Below, piece by piece: positions 17,775 to 26,054 of a stretch of 64,000 nt of DNA. The notes under the pieces were generated by a model, which was not told where the DNA came from, searched no databases, and saw nothing but the letters and a program-made list of their open reading frames with translations. The stretch comes from Alphaproteobacteria bacterium. Lineage in GTDB: Bacteria; Pseudomonadota; Alphaproteobacteria; Rhizobiales; Rhizobiaceae. The DNA is taken from assembly GCA_024742485.1 (NCBI GenBank), contig JANSYK010000004.1, positions 248,001-312,000 on the forward strand, in the 5' to 3' direction. Position 1 is the stretch's first letter. Each line of letters begins with the position of its first letter. The position numbers and the translations under genes were made by a program.

Positions 17775-18386
17775 TCAAGCCAAAACCATCCACCCACCCC
17801 CGAACACAAGAAGGGATGCGAGGGAACGGTTCATAAAAGTCATGGAACGCTCTGATCTTGCCAAACGTTTCAATTGCGCCGCAAATCCAACGACCAGTGC
17901 GGCACCTGCAGCAAGGGCTGCAAATGTTGTCAGCGCCACAATCAAAAACTCTGGCATTTCAATAACACGAATATCCATCATCTCTGGTAGGACGAGCGGG
18001 AAGAGCACCATCATGTAAGGCGAGATAAAGCATGACATGAGACCGGCACCCAGCGAGCAAAAGACAGACCCTCTTGCCGCATCGCAATCGGCATTCATGT
18101 CAAACCCGCCTTTCCAGGTCCCCCGGGCGAGCCAAAGTATGTAGGCGATCATGACGTACTTGCTGTACTCGAAGACAAGTGGGGCTGATGTCAGCCATGC
18201 GCTGAGCCCAAAGCAAACTGCGGAGATGATAATGACCCCGCCAAGAGCAAAACCAAGACCAAAACCTGTGGCCCCTTTAACATCATTGCTGGCGGCCCGA
18301 ACCATCAGCATCAAAACGACGGGACCCGGTGCAATTGCGATGGCGACAAGGGTAATGAAGTAGGAAAGCGAGTCTGCAAAGGTCAT
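17775..18386 (-). CDS. LysE/RhtB-family amino-acid exporter
   Basis: Inner-membrane exporter of amino acids or related small polar molecules. The 203-residue protein has about six membrane helices and the family N-terminus with AIAPGPVVLMLMVRAASNDVK (quoted in part; the A-P-G-P motif is diagnostic) followed by GFGLGFALGG. The second half has the SPYMMVLFPLVLPEM segment. Its ATG overlaps the stop of a 42-codon ORF by 4 bp, indicating translational coupling. It lies between two paralogous LuxR/hydrolase-fold regulators, all on the minus strand; these are its likely regulators. Substrate unknown; homoserine lactones, aromatic amino acids or a product of the neighbouring enzymes are possible. Confidence 0.88.
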   Translation of the reverse strand: MTFADSLSYFITLVAIAIAPGPVVLMLMVRAASNDVKGATGFGLGFALGGVIIISAVCFGLSAWLTSAPLVFEYSKYVMIAYILWLARGTWKGGFDMNADCDAARGSVFCSLGAGLMSCFISPYMMVLFPLVLPEMMDIRVIEMPEFLIVALTTFAALAAGAALVVGFAAQLKRLARSERSMTFMNRSLASLLVFGGGWMVLA

Positions 18387-18511
18387 GACCGCACCTCCGC
18401 ATCAATGCCGATCTGCACCAATCCAAAAGCACCTAAGTAGCAGACAGAGCCAATGACCACGGTGGCTTGGTGGGGTCCAAAGTTGGAATTATGGGAAACG
18501 AGTTCGGCCAT
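18383..18511 (-). CDS. 42-residue ORF coupled to the LysE exporter
   Basis: Starts at ATG 18511 after AAAGAAGAG and ends in a TGA that overlaps the LysE ATG (ATGA). The product MAELVSHNSNFGPHQ then TVVIGSVCYLGAFGLVQIG (in part) has one moderately hydrophobic segment at residues 16-36 and one Cys. The good ribosome-binding site and 4-bp coupling argue that it is translated. It may be a leader peptide, a small membrane partner of the exporter, or a relic. I recognise no family. Confidence 0.5.
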   Translation of the reverse strand: MAELVSHNSNFGPHQATVVIGSVCYLGAFGLVQIGIDAEVRS

Positions 18512-18566
18512 GGTCTCTTCTTTCGATGTGATGTTTGGAAAGTAGAGAGCAGGCCAAAGTCCGGCA

Positions 18567-18584
18567 TCTCCCATATGGGAGATA
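18567..18584. promoter_or_regulatory. Perfect 18-bp palindrome upstream of the LysE operon (candidate operator)
   Basis: ATCTCCCATATGGGAGAT is its own reverse complement over all 18 bases and lies 56 bp upstream of the 42-codon ORF start, between paralogue 2 and the exporter operon. Length and symmetry suit a dimeric helix-turn-helix regulator such as the flanking LuxR-type proteins. Confidence 0.65.
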
Positions 18585-18647
18585 CGCGCGCAAAACTCTT
18601 ACGCAGCGGCAATTTATACGTTTAGTGAGAAGTCACACGCATGTTCG

Positions 18648-20417
18648 TCAAGTCGTGTAACGGTGCGCGATTTTGGCAAACAAGGGTATCAATTCCTGAT
18701 ACTTCTGGAACATCAGGAATTGCCCAGTTCCTTCCATGACCTTTAGCTCAATCCATGGATATGCTGCACGAATCCGTTCGACGGAAGCAAGATCAATCGT
18801 CGGGTCCTGCTCACCGAACAGAATTTGCATGGGTATATCGCGCGTTTGCAACATCAATGCGGACCAATCTTGCTCAATCGCGATATACTCCATCGCAAAC
18901 GCCTGTGCTGCATTGGTTGTGCTGCTTGCCAACATACTTGAGTTATTCAACACCACTGGGCGCATTTCGTCACTGTCCAATAAGGCAAGATCGGCAGGCG
19001 AATCTTTGCACAGCTTTTGATGCATTGTCTTCATGCCCATTCGCTTTCCCATGGCGACCGCCGCTTTGGATCCGAAATGCACTATTTGTGGCGCATACTT
19101 TGCGGTGGACATGAAGAACCTTTGCCATGCCCCCGTACCCAGCAATTGGACGTTGCCGGGCAGGCACGGGCGTGCGCAAATGCCAATCAGTTCCGGAATA
19201 ACCTCTGGTCTTTCGACAATTAGATCGACCGCAAAGACAAGATCATTGCCATGCGCGATGTAGGGTAGTTTGGAGATGCCAAGGCTATCCAGAATCCGTA
19301 GGGTGTCATTGCGTGTGGACACCATGACATCAGCGTTTGGATGCAGATTCTCGCTGTGCCCAAATCCCGCCCGGATTGGACAAATCACCCTGAGCTTATG
19401 TTGGTACGCCAGCTCGATCATGGAGCGAGACCACCGGGCCTGACAATATCCCATATGTGAGTAGAGGATCGGCGCTCCATCGGCTGGCCCCATTTCGTGA
19501 TAATCCAGCTTGCGCCCATCGGGCGTATACAAGGACCGAAAGGGCCGCCAGACTTCTTCTTCCAGCCAATTGGTGGAGACCGAACGTACCGCCGGCGCGG
19601 CTCCCGTCGTTTCGTCAGCCAACAGCGGCAAGTCCGTCATTGGTAGAACCAAGCGGATGATTTCGGACTGGGACTTCACATCCATCTTGGAAAACACGGT
19701 CTTAACCTGATCGCGGACGGTGCCTTCGCTCGTCCCGCGTGTTTTAGCTATCCCCTTGATAGTTTTGCCTTGAACCAGCGCGTGCACGATCTCACATTCA
19801 GCCGAAGTAAGGCCGAAGGTAGCTTTCAATGCATCGTCCTGCCCGGTGCGCCAGTAGCGTTGGCTGCTTACCACCAGCACTTTTGCCCCATCACCATTTT
19901 CCATTTCTGAAAGGCGGCGGATCTGCAGTAAGATGGGACTTTGTTGAGTCTGCTCATGTACCTTTAGAACGCGCTTGAAGTTTCCATCAGCGGCAATGGC
20001 TTCAACCAACGTTCTGCGAAACGCGTCCCTTTCCTCAGCTGAATGACCAATTTCGACAACTGAGTTAACTGCTTGGGGCCCCAACCACTCTTGCGCCGCT
20101 GTGTTCGCCTCAACGATCTTTCGCGCAGCGTCGACAACGAAAGCTGCCAGACTGTCAAAGTACTTTAGGAAGGATTGCAATTCGGGTTGGGGCGTCTCTC
20201 CGCGCTGCAGGAACAGATCGGCCCGTTTGAGATTGTCGTAGTAGTCTGGACCAAGCTCCTCAATGTCTTCAACGGAGCGAAGCGCAAGCCCGCGTTCCAG
20301 ACCTGCCGCATTCCACGCATCAATGAAAGCATCCAAAGATGTTGGGTCGAGGGCAACATCAAGTGTGCTGTCCACGAAAAATCCGGGTTCTCTGGCGTTG
20401 AGATATTCGTCGGCCAT
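18648..20417 (-). CDS. LuxR-type regulator fused to a catalytically incomplete alpha/beta-hydrolase domain (paralogue 2)
   Basis: A 589-residue paralogue of the gene at 15813-17588, colinear over its whole length; by eye about half the residues of the hydrolase part agree. The PAS-like N-terminus has FDSLAAFVVDAARKIVEAN. The helix-turn-helix has FGLTSAECEIVHALVQGK and GTSEGTVRDQVKTVFSKM. In the hydrolase fold the nucleophile elbow reads AHGNDLVF and the catalytic His is Gln again (GTGQFLMF), while FGEQDPTID keeps the acid. Loss of the same two residues in both copies indicates a conserved non-catalytic role. The start is ATG 20417 (TTG at 20420 also open). It is upstream of the LysE operon and may be transcribed with it. 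Confidence 0.87.
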   Translation of the reverse strand: MADEYLNAREPGFFVDSTLDVALDPTSLDAFIDAWNAAGLERGLALRSVEDIEELGPDYYDNLKRADLFLQRGETPQPELQSFLKYFDSLAAFVVDAARKIVEANTAAQEWLGPQAVNSVVEIGHSAEERDAFRRTLVEAIAADGNFKRVLKVHEQTQQSPILLQIRRLSEMENGDGAKVLVVSSQRYWRTGQDDALKATFGLTSAECEIVHALVQGKTIKGIAKTRGTSEGTVRDQVKTVFSKMDVKSQSEIIRLVLPMTDLPLLADETTGAAPAVRSVSTNWLEEEVWRPFRSLYTPDGRKLDYHEMGPADGAPILYSHMGYCQARWSRSMIELAYQHKLRVICPIRAGFGHSENLHPNADVMVSTRNDTLRILDSLGISKLPYIAHGNDLVFAVDLIVERPEVIPELIGICARPCLPGNVQLLGTGAWQRFFMSTAKYAPQIVHFGSKAAVAMGKRMGMKTMHQKLCKDSPADLALLDSDEMRPVVLNNSSMLASSTTNAAQAFAMEYIAIEQDWSALMLQTRDIPMQILFGEQDPTIDLASVERIRAAYPWIELKVMEGTGQFLMFQKYQELIPLFAKIAHRYTT

Positions 20418-20754
20418 CAATCAGTCTCTGTCTATCTCAACTACCTCGTTTTGGAGATATCTCAATGGCACACAAAGTGACACTTCTTCGCCATGGTTGA
20501 AAGACTTCTCTCGCGGGCGGAAAAGTGCTTTTCATCGAACAGGCACCTCCCGCGCGCATTTGCAGACCGAGCTCGCGAAATAAATTCACAGGGCGGGTAC
20601 CTATGAAATTAGAGGCGCGGACAATATTGGTTCTCCTAATGCTGACATTCAAACAACATGCAGCATCAGTAAAAATGGGCTCAGTAACGACCTTCGCGGC
20701 CCAACGAACAAAGGTCGGAAGAGCGGGACGAAGTTGCCCCTGGGTGCTGCCCCG
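20418..20754. other. Non-coding stretch upstream of paralogue 2
   Basis: 337 bases, AT-richer than the core. It holds a perfect 10-bp palindrome GAGATATCTC (20454-20463) and the octamer TATCTCAA twice (20433-20440 and 20458-20465), about 20-45 bp before the paralogue 2 start: a candidate autoregulatory site. It also has a loose inverted repeat ATGCTG/CAGCAT near 20640-20665. A plus-strand frame at 20525-20860 runs antisense into the next gene and is not called. Confidence 0.4.
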
Positions 20755-21546
20755 TCAACGTCCGCATTCGTTGTGTGGCAGTGTCCTCGATGCTGTTTCT
20801 AGTTCGACGCTCAGACTTGTGGCCAAGTCAAAAAACCGTCGCCGCACCGTCTCGGAATAGGGATTGGCCTTCTCAATCGCTTCAAATACTTCTGGCGCAT
20901 CGTGCTGAACCATGGAAACCGCCTCGGATAGCAAGTCAAAGCTCTTCGTTGTCATACGTGTTGGCAGCGGTCCCATTCTCAGTAGCACTTTGGCGATGAG
21001 GTGCGTGAGCCCTTGGACAATTGCTGCTTCCTGGTCGTGATCTTCGGGTGTTGTCATGATGACGGTCAGACCCAGAGCCTTGCGTAAAAACGCAGCCAGC
21101 CTCGCATGTCGTCTTCCCTGAACCGGGCAGACTGCAATTTTTAGACCCTCAATTCCTGTCGCGGCACTCTGAGGACCGAACAGGGGATGAGACGCGACGA
21201 TGTCCACATTGTTCGGTAGCAGTCGCCGCATGATTTCAGAAGGAACGACTTTGACTGAACCAACATCGACAATCAGCGCGCCAGGTTTACAAGCAACCGC
21301 GACCTTGCTGACAACTTGCTCAAATGAGGACACTGGTGCCGCAATGAGGATCACATCAGCCTGCGATACTGAGTGCAACGATGACAGACGCACTCCAAGT
21401 TGCTTTGCGGCCCAGGCAACGTCCGGGGACGGATCGTGGGCCGTTATTTCGAAATGCTGACCAAGATGAAGGGCTGCAAGTTGTCCGAATGCACCAAACC
21501 CCACAATGCCTAGCGACGTGTTTTGGCTTCTGCTGTTGTTGTCCAT
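20755..21546 (-). CDS. Prephenate/arogenate dehydrogenase family protein (TyrA-like)
   Basis: NAD(P)-dependent oxidative decarboxylase family making 4-hydroxyphenylpyruvate or tyrosine. The 263-residue protein starts at ATG 21546 after AAAGG. The Rossmann motif is GIVGFGAFGQLAALHLG; family segments ASHPLFGPQSAATGIEGLK, VCPVQGRRHARLAAFL and QEAAIVQGLTHLIAK follow, with the two conserved histidines (HPLFGP and LTH) present. No ACT or chorismate mutase domain is attached. It lies within the accessory island between regulator paralogue 2 and an amidohydrolase, away from the aro genes at 1-1570, so it is more likely a specialised pathway enzyme than the housekeeping tyrA. Confidence 0.82.
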   Translation of the reverse strand: MDNNSRSQNTSLGIVGFGAFGQLAALHLGQHFEITAHDPSPDVAWAAKQLGVRLSSLHSVSQADVILIAAPVSSFEQVVSKVAVACKPGALIVDVGSVKVVPSEIMRRLLPNNVDIVASHPLFGPQSAATGIEGLKIAVCPVQGRRHARLAAFLRKALGLTVIMTTPEDHDQEAAIVQGLTHLIAKVLLRMGPLPTRMTTKSFDLLSEAVSMVQHDAPEVFEAIEKANPYSETVRRRFFDLATSLSVELETASRTLPHNECGR

Positions 21547-21924
21547 TTTTCGACCTTTGAATTTGCCGCCCGGCACAAGGTCGATTTTATGTTGACCGCT
21601 GAAAGGGGCAGCGGAAAACCAATGATAAATTACCCGCAGCTATGGAAGCTGAGGATAGTAGTCCTGCGATGCGAAGAACGAATTCACCATGACGCCAGCG
21701 ATAAGACACCCTTGAGAGCAGAGTCAACCATATTGCGCCCTGGCGGCCATTGGCCGTGACGCAGCATTCTGGAGACATGGGCTCGGAGCCGACCTTTGCT
21801 GCAAGGTGTTGCGACGACCGGATCGCGGACGCTGCGGACATTGCAAAAGGAGCCCAAGTGCGAAAGTGTATTGTTTCGATCAGTCCATCTCTTTGGCGCC
21901 GAAGCATATGGAACGAGTGTAAGC
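21547..21924. other. Divergent intergenic region with repeat
   Basis: 378 bases between the TyrA-like gene (minus) and the amidohydrolase (plus). It contains an inverted repeat CGGCCA-T-TGGCCG near 21743 and the first copy of a 26-bp direct repeat (listed separately). No promoter could be assigned with confidence. Confidence 0.4.
21778..21803 (+). repeat. 26-bp direct repeat, left copy
   Basis: TGGGCTCGGAGCCGACCTTT followed by GCTGCA. It matches 23444-23469 at 25 of 26 positions in the same orientation and includes a perfect GGCTC-G-GAGCC palindrome. The two copies bracket the amidohydrolase gene. Confidence 0.8.
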
Positions 21925-23337
21925 ATGATAGGTTGTCCACGGCTTGCTATTCTTCGTGGTCACATGGTTGGCGGATGGGTTTTTGCCCTGTTTCTTTGTG
22001 TGCCAGTTTTTGCCTGGGCTTCTGATCTGGCAATCAGAAACGTTCACGTGTTCGATAGTTATGACGGATTTGACGATGAAACTCGATCCATCATTGTGCA
22101 CAATGGCACGATCTCTGAAGTCTTGGACAATGGGTCAGCCATTCCTTCAACGCTGAAGGTCATTGACGGCGACGGGGGATATCTGCTTCCCGGCTTCATC
22201 GACGCTCATGTCCATATTCTGGTTCCGCGATGTCAGTCCTTTTCTGTTTTTTCCCGCGGAAATGTGCAGTTTGATCGAGCCCTCTCTGAAGAAATGATGA
22301 GTGTTCTTATCGATTTTGGGATCACGACCATACGAAGCCCCGCGACGCCAACAATGGAAGGACTTGCGCTTCGTGATGATCTCAACGCTGGACGAATAAA
22401 AGGACCATATGCACTCGCGTCAGCAGAACTCATCAATGATGGGAGGATGACCGCAGATGATCTTAGATTCTACGTTCGCAACGCCCTGCAACATAGGCCG
22501 GACTATTTCAAGGTTTATGCCGGACTCCATCCCTGGCAGGTCAAAACCGTTATCGACGAGGCCCACAAGCACGGTGTTCCCGTAATCGGGCATTTGGGGA
22601 GGACCTCATGGGCGGAAGCGATCAAACATAAGATTGACTTTCTGACACACGCGGTCTCTTGGTCCGAAAAGACACTGAAACCGGAATATCGAAAAGCCTA
22701 TCGTGAAGCGAGACACCAAGTAGGCGCCATGCGTGCCCGGCTCGATTGGCTGGAGTGGTTGGATCTCGAATCAAACGAAGTCACCTCGATGATTAAGGCG
22801 TTGGCTGCGAGCAGGGTGCCGGTCGACCCGACTTTGGTGGTCTATGACGCAAAGTTCTCCGCCCCGGACGATCGGCGATACCGTCTCAACGCCAACGTGA
22901 ATGTGGTGCCGACGCTGAAATCTGACTGGAGCGAGTGTCGCGGTCTCGCACACAACTGGACCAGGGATGATTTTAAACGGTGGCGCAGGCTGTTTCCGAA
23001 GCTGCAGTCCTTGGTCCGACTGATGCACGAGCGTGGTGTTATCCTTATGACGGGTTCTGACACTGCCAATGAGTGGGTGATCCCTGGAGAAAGCCTACAT
23101 CAAGAGTTCGAACTTCTGGTGGAAACCGGAATTCCTCCAAGGGACGTGTTAAGAATGACGGGAGCAACGGCCGCAGAAGCTCTTGGACTTGATGACCGGG
23201 GCGTCATTGGACAAGGATACAAAGCTGACTTGGTTCTACTGACAGACAATCCAGAGACAAATATCACAAACACCCGGAGTATCATTTGGGTCATGAAAGA
23301 CGGTCAGATAGTCTCAGGGCGCGCGAAATCTGACTAA
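21925..23337 (+). CDS. Secreted amidohydrolase (imidazolonepropionase/prolidase-like superfamily)
   Basis: Metal-dependent amidohydrolase, probably exported. The start is set at ATG 21925, giving 470 residues with a signal peptide (VGGWVFALFLCVPVFAWA, about residues 14-31); the frame opens at 21796 without a signal-like start. Ligands: H-x-H in LPGFIDAHVHIL, a Lys in YFKVYAGLH at the carbamylated-Lys position, His in PVIGHLG, His in FLTHAVS and Asp in LMTGSDTANEW. The C-terminal composite beta domain is typical (GQGYKADLVLLTDNP). Members cleave peptides, lactones or cyclic amides, so substrate is not predictable. It is the last gene of the accessory island and is flanked by 26-bp direct repeats. 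Confidence 0.84.
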   Translation: MIGCPRLAILRGHMVGGWVFALFLCVPVFAWASDLAIRNVHVFDSYDGFDDETRSIIVHNGTISEVLDNGSAIPSTLKVIDGDGGYLLPGFIDAHVHILVPRCQSFSVFSRGNVQFDRALSEEMMSVLIDFGITTIRSPATPTMEGLALRDDLNAGRIKGPYALASAELINDGRMTADDLRFYVRNALQHRPDYFKVYAGLHPWQVKTVIDEAHKHGVPVIGHLGRTSWAEAIKHKIDFLTHAVSWSEKTLKPEYRKAYREARHQVGAMRARLDWLEWLDLESNEVTSMIKALAASRVPVDPTLVVYDAKFSAPDDRRYRLNANVNVVPTLKSDWSECRGLAHNWTRDDFKRWRRLFPKLQSLVRLMHERGVILMTGSDTANEWVIPGESLHQEFELLVETGIPPRDVLRMTGATAAEALGLDDRGVIGQGYKADLVLLTDNPETNITNTRSIIWVMKDGQIVSGRAKSD

Positions 23338-23443
23338 AATATTGTCTCCTTCTGCATGTCAGATTGTGCATTCAATTTCCAAGCATGAAAAGGTGCTAAC
23401 ACCTGTCCATCGCCGAAAACTCATATGAAGTTCTATGTCCTTT

Positions 23444-23469
23444 TGGGCTCGGAGCCGACCTTTGCCGCA
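23444..23469 (+). repeat. 26-bp direct repeat, right copy
   Basis: Second copy of the 21778-21803 repeat with one mismatch (GCCGCA for GCTGCA). It lies 107 bp past the amidohydrolase stop and marks the apparent right end of the island, before ispG. Confidence 0.8.
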
Positions 23470-23523
23470 CAATCAACCGATGACAGCTATAGTCGGTCTG
23501 GAGGCACTGTCGGATCGAAAGCG

Positions 23524-23554
23524 AATGTCCGGGCTACCGTCAAAACCGGACATT
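23524..23554. terminator. Inverted repeat downstream of ispG
   Basis: AATGTCCGG / CCGGACATT, a perfect 9-bp stem with a 13-base loop, 37 bp past the ispG stop. No T-run follows on the minus strand. The loop contains GGTTTTGACGG (minus strand), the same 11-mer as the first stem of the dispersed element, which may be chance or distant relatedness. Confidence 0.45.
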
Positions 23555-23590
23555 GCCGTTTATGAGCACACGGCCTGGAGTGTCCGTTTG

Positions 23591-24865
23591 TCAGGAGACG
23601 GTTTCGACCGCCATTTCTCCGTCATCCGATTGGTGATTGCCAAAGCGGTTTTCGATATAATCGGCAACCAATCGCTCGAATTCCCCGGCGATATTGTCAC
23701 CGCGCAGCGTGTGGGCCTTGCGGCCGTCGACAAAAACCGGCGCCGCCGGCGTTTCACCGGTGCCGGGCAATGAAATGCCGATATCGGCATGTTTGGATTC
23801 GCCCGGTCCGTTGACGATACATCCCATGACGGCAACGTTGAGACTTTCCACGCCGGGATATTTCTCCCGCCAGACCGGCATGTTCCGGCGCAGGTCATCC
23901 TGGATTTTCTGGGCGAGTTCCTGGAAGACAGTCGATGTCGTGCGTCCGCACCCCGGACAGGCGGCCACGATCGGCACGAATTGCCGGAATCCCATCACCT
24001 GGAGCAATTCCTGCGCCACCTGCACCTCCCGTGTCCGGTCGCCGCCGGGCTCTGGTGTCAGGGATATTCGGATCGTGTCCCCGATGCCTTGCTGCATCAC
24101 GATGGCAAGGGCCGCGGAAGAGGCAACGATCCCCTTGGTGCCCATGCCCGCCTCGGTCAATCCGAGATGCAGCGCATGGTCCGAACGCCGCGCCAGCTCC
24201 GTGTAGACGGCGATCAAATCCTGGACCTGGCTGACCTTGGCTGAAAGAATGATGCGTTCCCGCGCCAGGCCGATCTGCTCGGCCAGATCCGCCGACATCA
24301 GCGCCGACTGGACGATGGCTTCCTGCAGCACTTCTTGGGCACTGAGCACACCGCCCTTTTGCTGGTTCTGGTCCATCAGGTGTGTCAGCAGCACCTGGTC
24401 GAGCGATCCCCAGTTCACACCGATCCGGACAGGCTTGTCGAAGCGGATCGCCGTCTCGATGATCTGCGTGAACTGGCGGTCCTTCTTGTTTCCAAAGCCC
24501 ACATTGCCGGGATTGATACGGTATTTTGCCAAGGCCTCGGCACAGGCCGGATGATCGGCGAGCAGCGTGTGACCGATGTAATGAAAATCGCCGACCAGCG
24601 GCACATCCAGCCCCAGCCGTTCAAGCCGCTCGCGAATCTTCGGAACGGCTGCAGCGGCTTCATCGCGGTCGACCGTGATCCGGACAATCTCCGATCCGGC
24701 CTTGGACAGAGCGGCGACCTGGGCAACCGTTGCATCGATGTCGGCAGTATCGGTATTGGTCATCGACTGTACGACCACTGGCGTTCCACCGCCAACCGTG
24801 ACACCGCCTACATCGACCGGCACCGAATGCCGCCGCTGGAATACTTCGGAATAATATGAACTCAT
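23591..24865 (-). CDS. ispG: 4-hydroxy-3-methylbut-2-enyl-diphosphate synthase IspG (GcpE)
   Basis: [4Fe-4S] enzyme of the MEP isoprenoid pathway converting MEcPP to HMBPP. The 424-residue protein starts at ATG 24865 after AGAGGA; the open frame to 24946 adds an unrelated 27 residues. The TIM-barrel domain carries [19 protein letters not shown], and the C-terminal Fe-S domain has [19 protein letters not shown] and [20 protein letters not shown], which contain the three cluster cysteines and the conserved Glu. This is the core genome resuming after the island. Confidence 0.96.
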   Translation of the reverse strand: MSSYYSEVFQRRHSVPVDVGGVTVGGGTPVVVQSMTNTDTADIDATVAQVAALSKAGSEIVRITVDRDEAAAAVPKIRERLERLGLDVPLVGDFHYIGHTLLADHPACAEALAKYRINPGNVGFGNKKDRQFTQIIETAIRFDKPVRIGVNWGSLDQVLLTHLMDQNQQKGGVLSAQEVLQEAIVQSALMSADLAEQIGLARERIILSAKVSQVQDLIAVYTELARRSDHALHLGLTEAGMGTKGIVASSAALAIVMQQGIGDTIRISLTPEPGGDRTREVQVAQELLQVMGFRQFVPIVAACPGCGRTTSTVFQELAQKIQDDLRRNMPVWREKYPGVESLNVAVMGCIVNGPGESKHADIGISLPGTGETPAAPVFVDGRKAHTLRGDNIAGEFERLVADYIENRFGNHQSDDGEMAVETVS

Positions 24866-24968
24866 CGGTTCCTCTAGGGTCACGCCCATTGCGCCTGCGT
24901 CGGATGGTCGCCATGAGTTGGTGCAAACGACCCGCGATGTCAACATACCAACGCAGCGCAGGAACCGA

Positions 24969-25943
24969 TCAGGCCGCTCTTGCTACCCCTTCGATCCCCA
25001 TGGCCGGAACCCGTAAGCCGAGATCGCTCAGTGCTGCCGCCACGGCAAGCCTCGGTTCGGTATGTGGAACATGTCCGATCAGGGTTTGCAATTTGTCACT
25101 ATTGAGATGATGGGGCGACGACCACAGATAGGCCATTTCGCTGATTTCCCGCCACATGGGAACAATCAGGCCGCCCGCCCGCAACAGGGGCCAGGGAAGG
25201 CCGGCACGGTTCAGTCCATGGCCGACCGCCGCCTCGCATAATGACTTCAACTGCCCGCCCGTCATCGAATGGCCCTCAAAGAGAAAGGTCTCGAATTCGG
25301 ACAATTCGCCGAGATGATCGCTCAACGCGGCAAATGTTGCGGCCAGATCCGGCAGATACGCCCAGCTGTGCATGCGATCCATTGGGCCGGGATAGGTGAA
25401 TGTCCGTTTGCCGATCTTCGAGGCGATCACCAGATCGAACCAGGAGCCGGTCAACGGTCCACCATAGAAATCACCAGCACGTAAAATCACGGTCTGGACA
25501 CCATGGCGGTCGGCCTGTTCCTTGAAAAACGCTTCCAGCCCAATGCGGATCGCGCCCTTGCGGGTGGAGCCTTCGAATCCGCTTGCGTCCGACACGGTCG
25601 GCGCAATGGCGTGGCCATAATTATAGACATTGCCCGGAAACAGATGCGCCGCGCCGTGGCATCTGGCTGCCGCCATGACATTTTCACCAACGGGCATAAC
25701 CTGCTTCGACCACTCCGTATAGGGCGCGTTGAGCCCGTTGAAGAAAATGTCGGCGCCTTCGGTCGCTTGAATGAGGCTCTGCCGGTCAGTGGCGTCGGCA
25801 GCCCGTTGCCGGATGTCAGCCGGAAGCCCGACGGCTTTGCCGGACCGGGTGATGGCAACAACGTCATGCCCGGAAGCGTGAAACGCCTTCGCGACCATGT
25901 TCGAGACGCGCCCATTGGCACCGAGAACTGCGATCCTGGCCAT
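24969..25943 (-). CDS. NAD(P)-dependent epimerase/dehydratase (atypical SDR)
   Basis: A 324-residue Rossmann protein beginning [20 protein letters not shown] with the extended-SDR nucleotide loop G-x-N-G-x-x-S. It has PGNVYNYG (a Y-x-x-x-like active-site region is not fully canonical) and [10 protein letters not shown]. It belongs to the NAD-dependent epimerase group often annotated as NmrA-like or sugar epimerase. Substrate unknown. It is divergent from a LysR regulator with 111 bp between starts, so it is probably the target of that regulator. Confidence 0.8.
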   Translation of the reverse strand: MARIAVLGANGRVSNMVAKAFHASGHDVVAITRSGKAVGLPADIRQRAADATDRQSLIQATEGADIFFNGLNAPYTEWSKQVMPVGENVMAAARCHGAAHLFPGNVYNYGHAIAPTVSDASGFEGSTRKGAIRIGLEAFFKEQADRHGVQTVILRAGDFYGGPLTGSWFDLVIASKIGKRTFTYPGPMDRMHSWAYLPDLAATFAALSDHLGELSEFETFLFEGHSMTGGQLKSLCEAAVGHGLNRAGLPWPLLRAGGLIVPMWREISEMAYLWSSPHHLNSDKLQTLIGHVPHTEPRLAVAAALSDLGLRVPAMGIEGVARAA

Positions 25944-26054
25944 GATTCCTGCTCCTTCTGCTTTCGATCAATGCGGATATCATTGATTTATTGCTTCAAA
26001 TATGCATTTAAAACAGACATGATCGCATAGATTAATTACAATAATGAATTGAAT

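Noticed and set aside
17672-17836. Plus-strand 54-codon GTG frame after the LysE gene
   Set aside because: The translation looks protein-like, but it overlaps the LysE 3' end antisense, has no ribosome-binding site, and I recognise no family. Possibly a fragment of an older gene; not supportable.
20525-20860. Plus-strand frame beginning MKLEARTILVLLML
   Set aside because: It runs antisense into the TyrA-like gene and its second half is basic low-information sequence; the signal-like start is probably chance.
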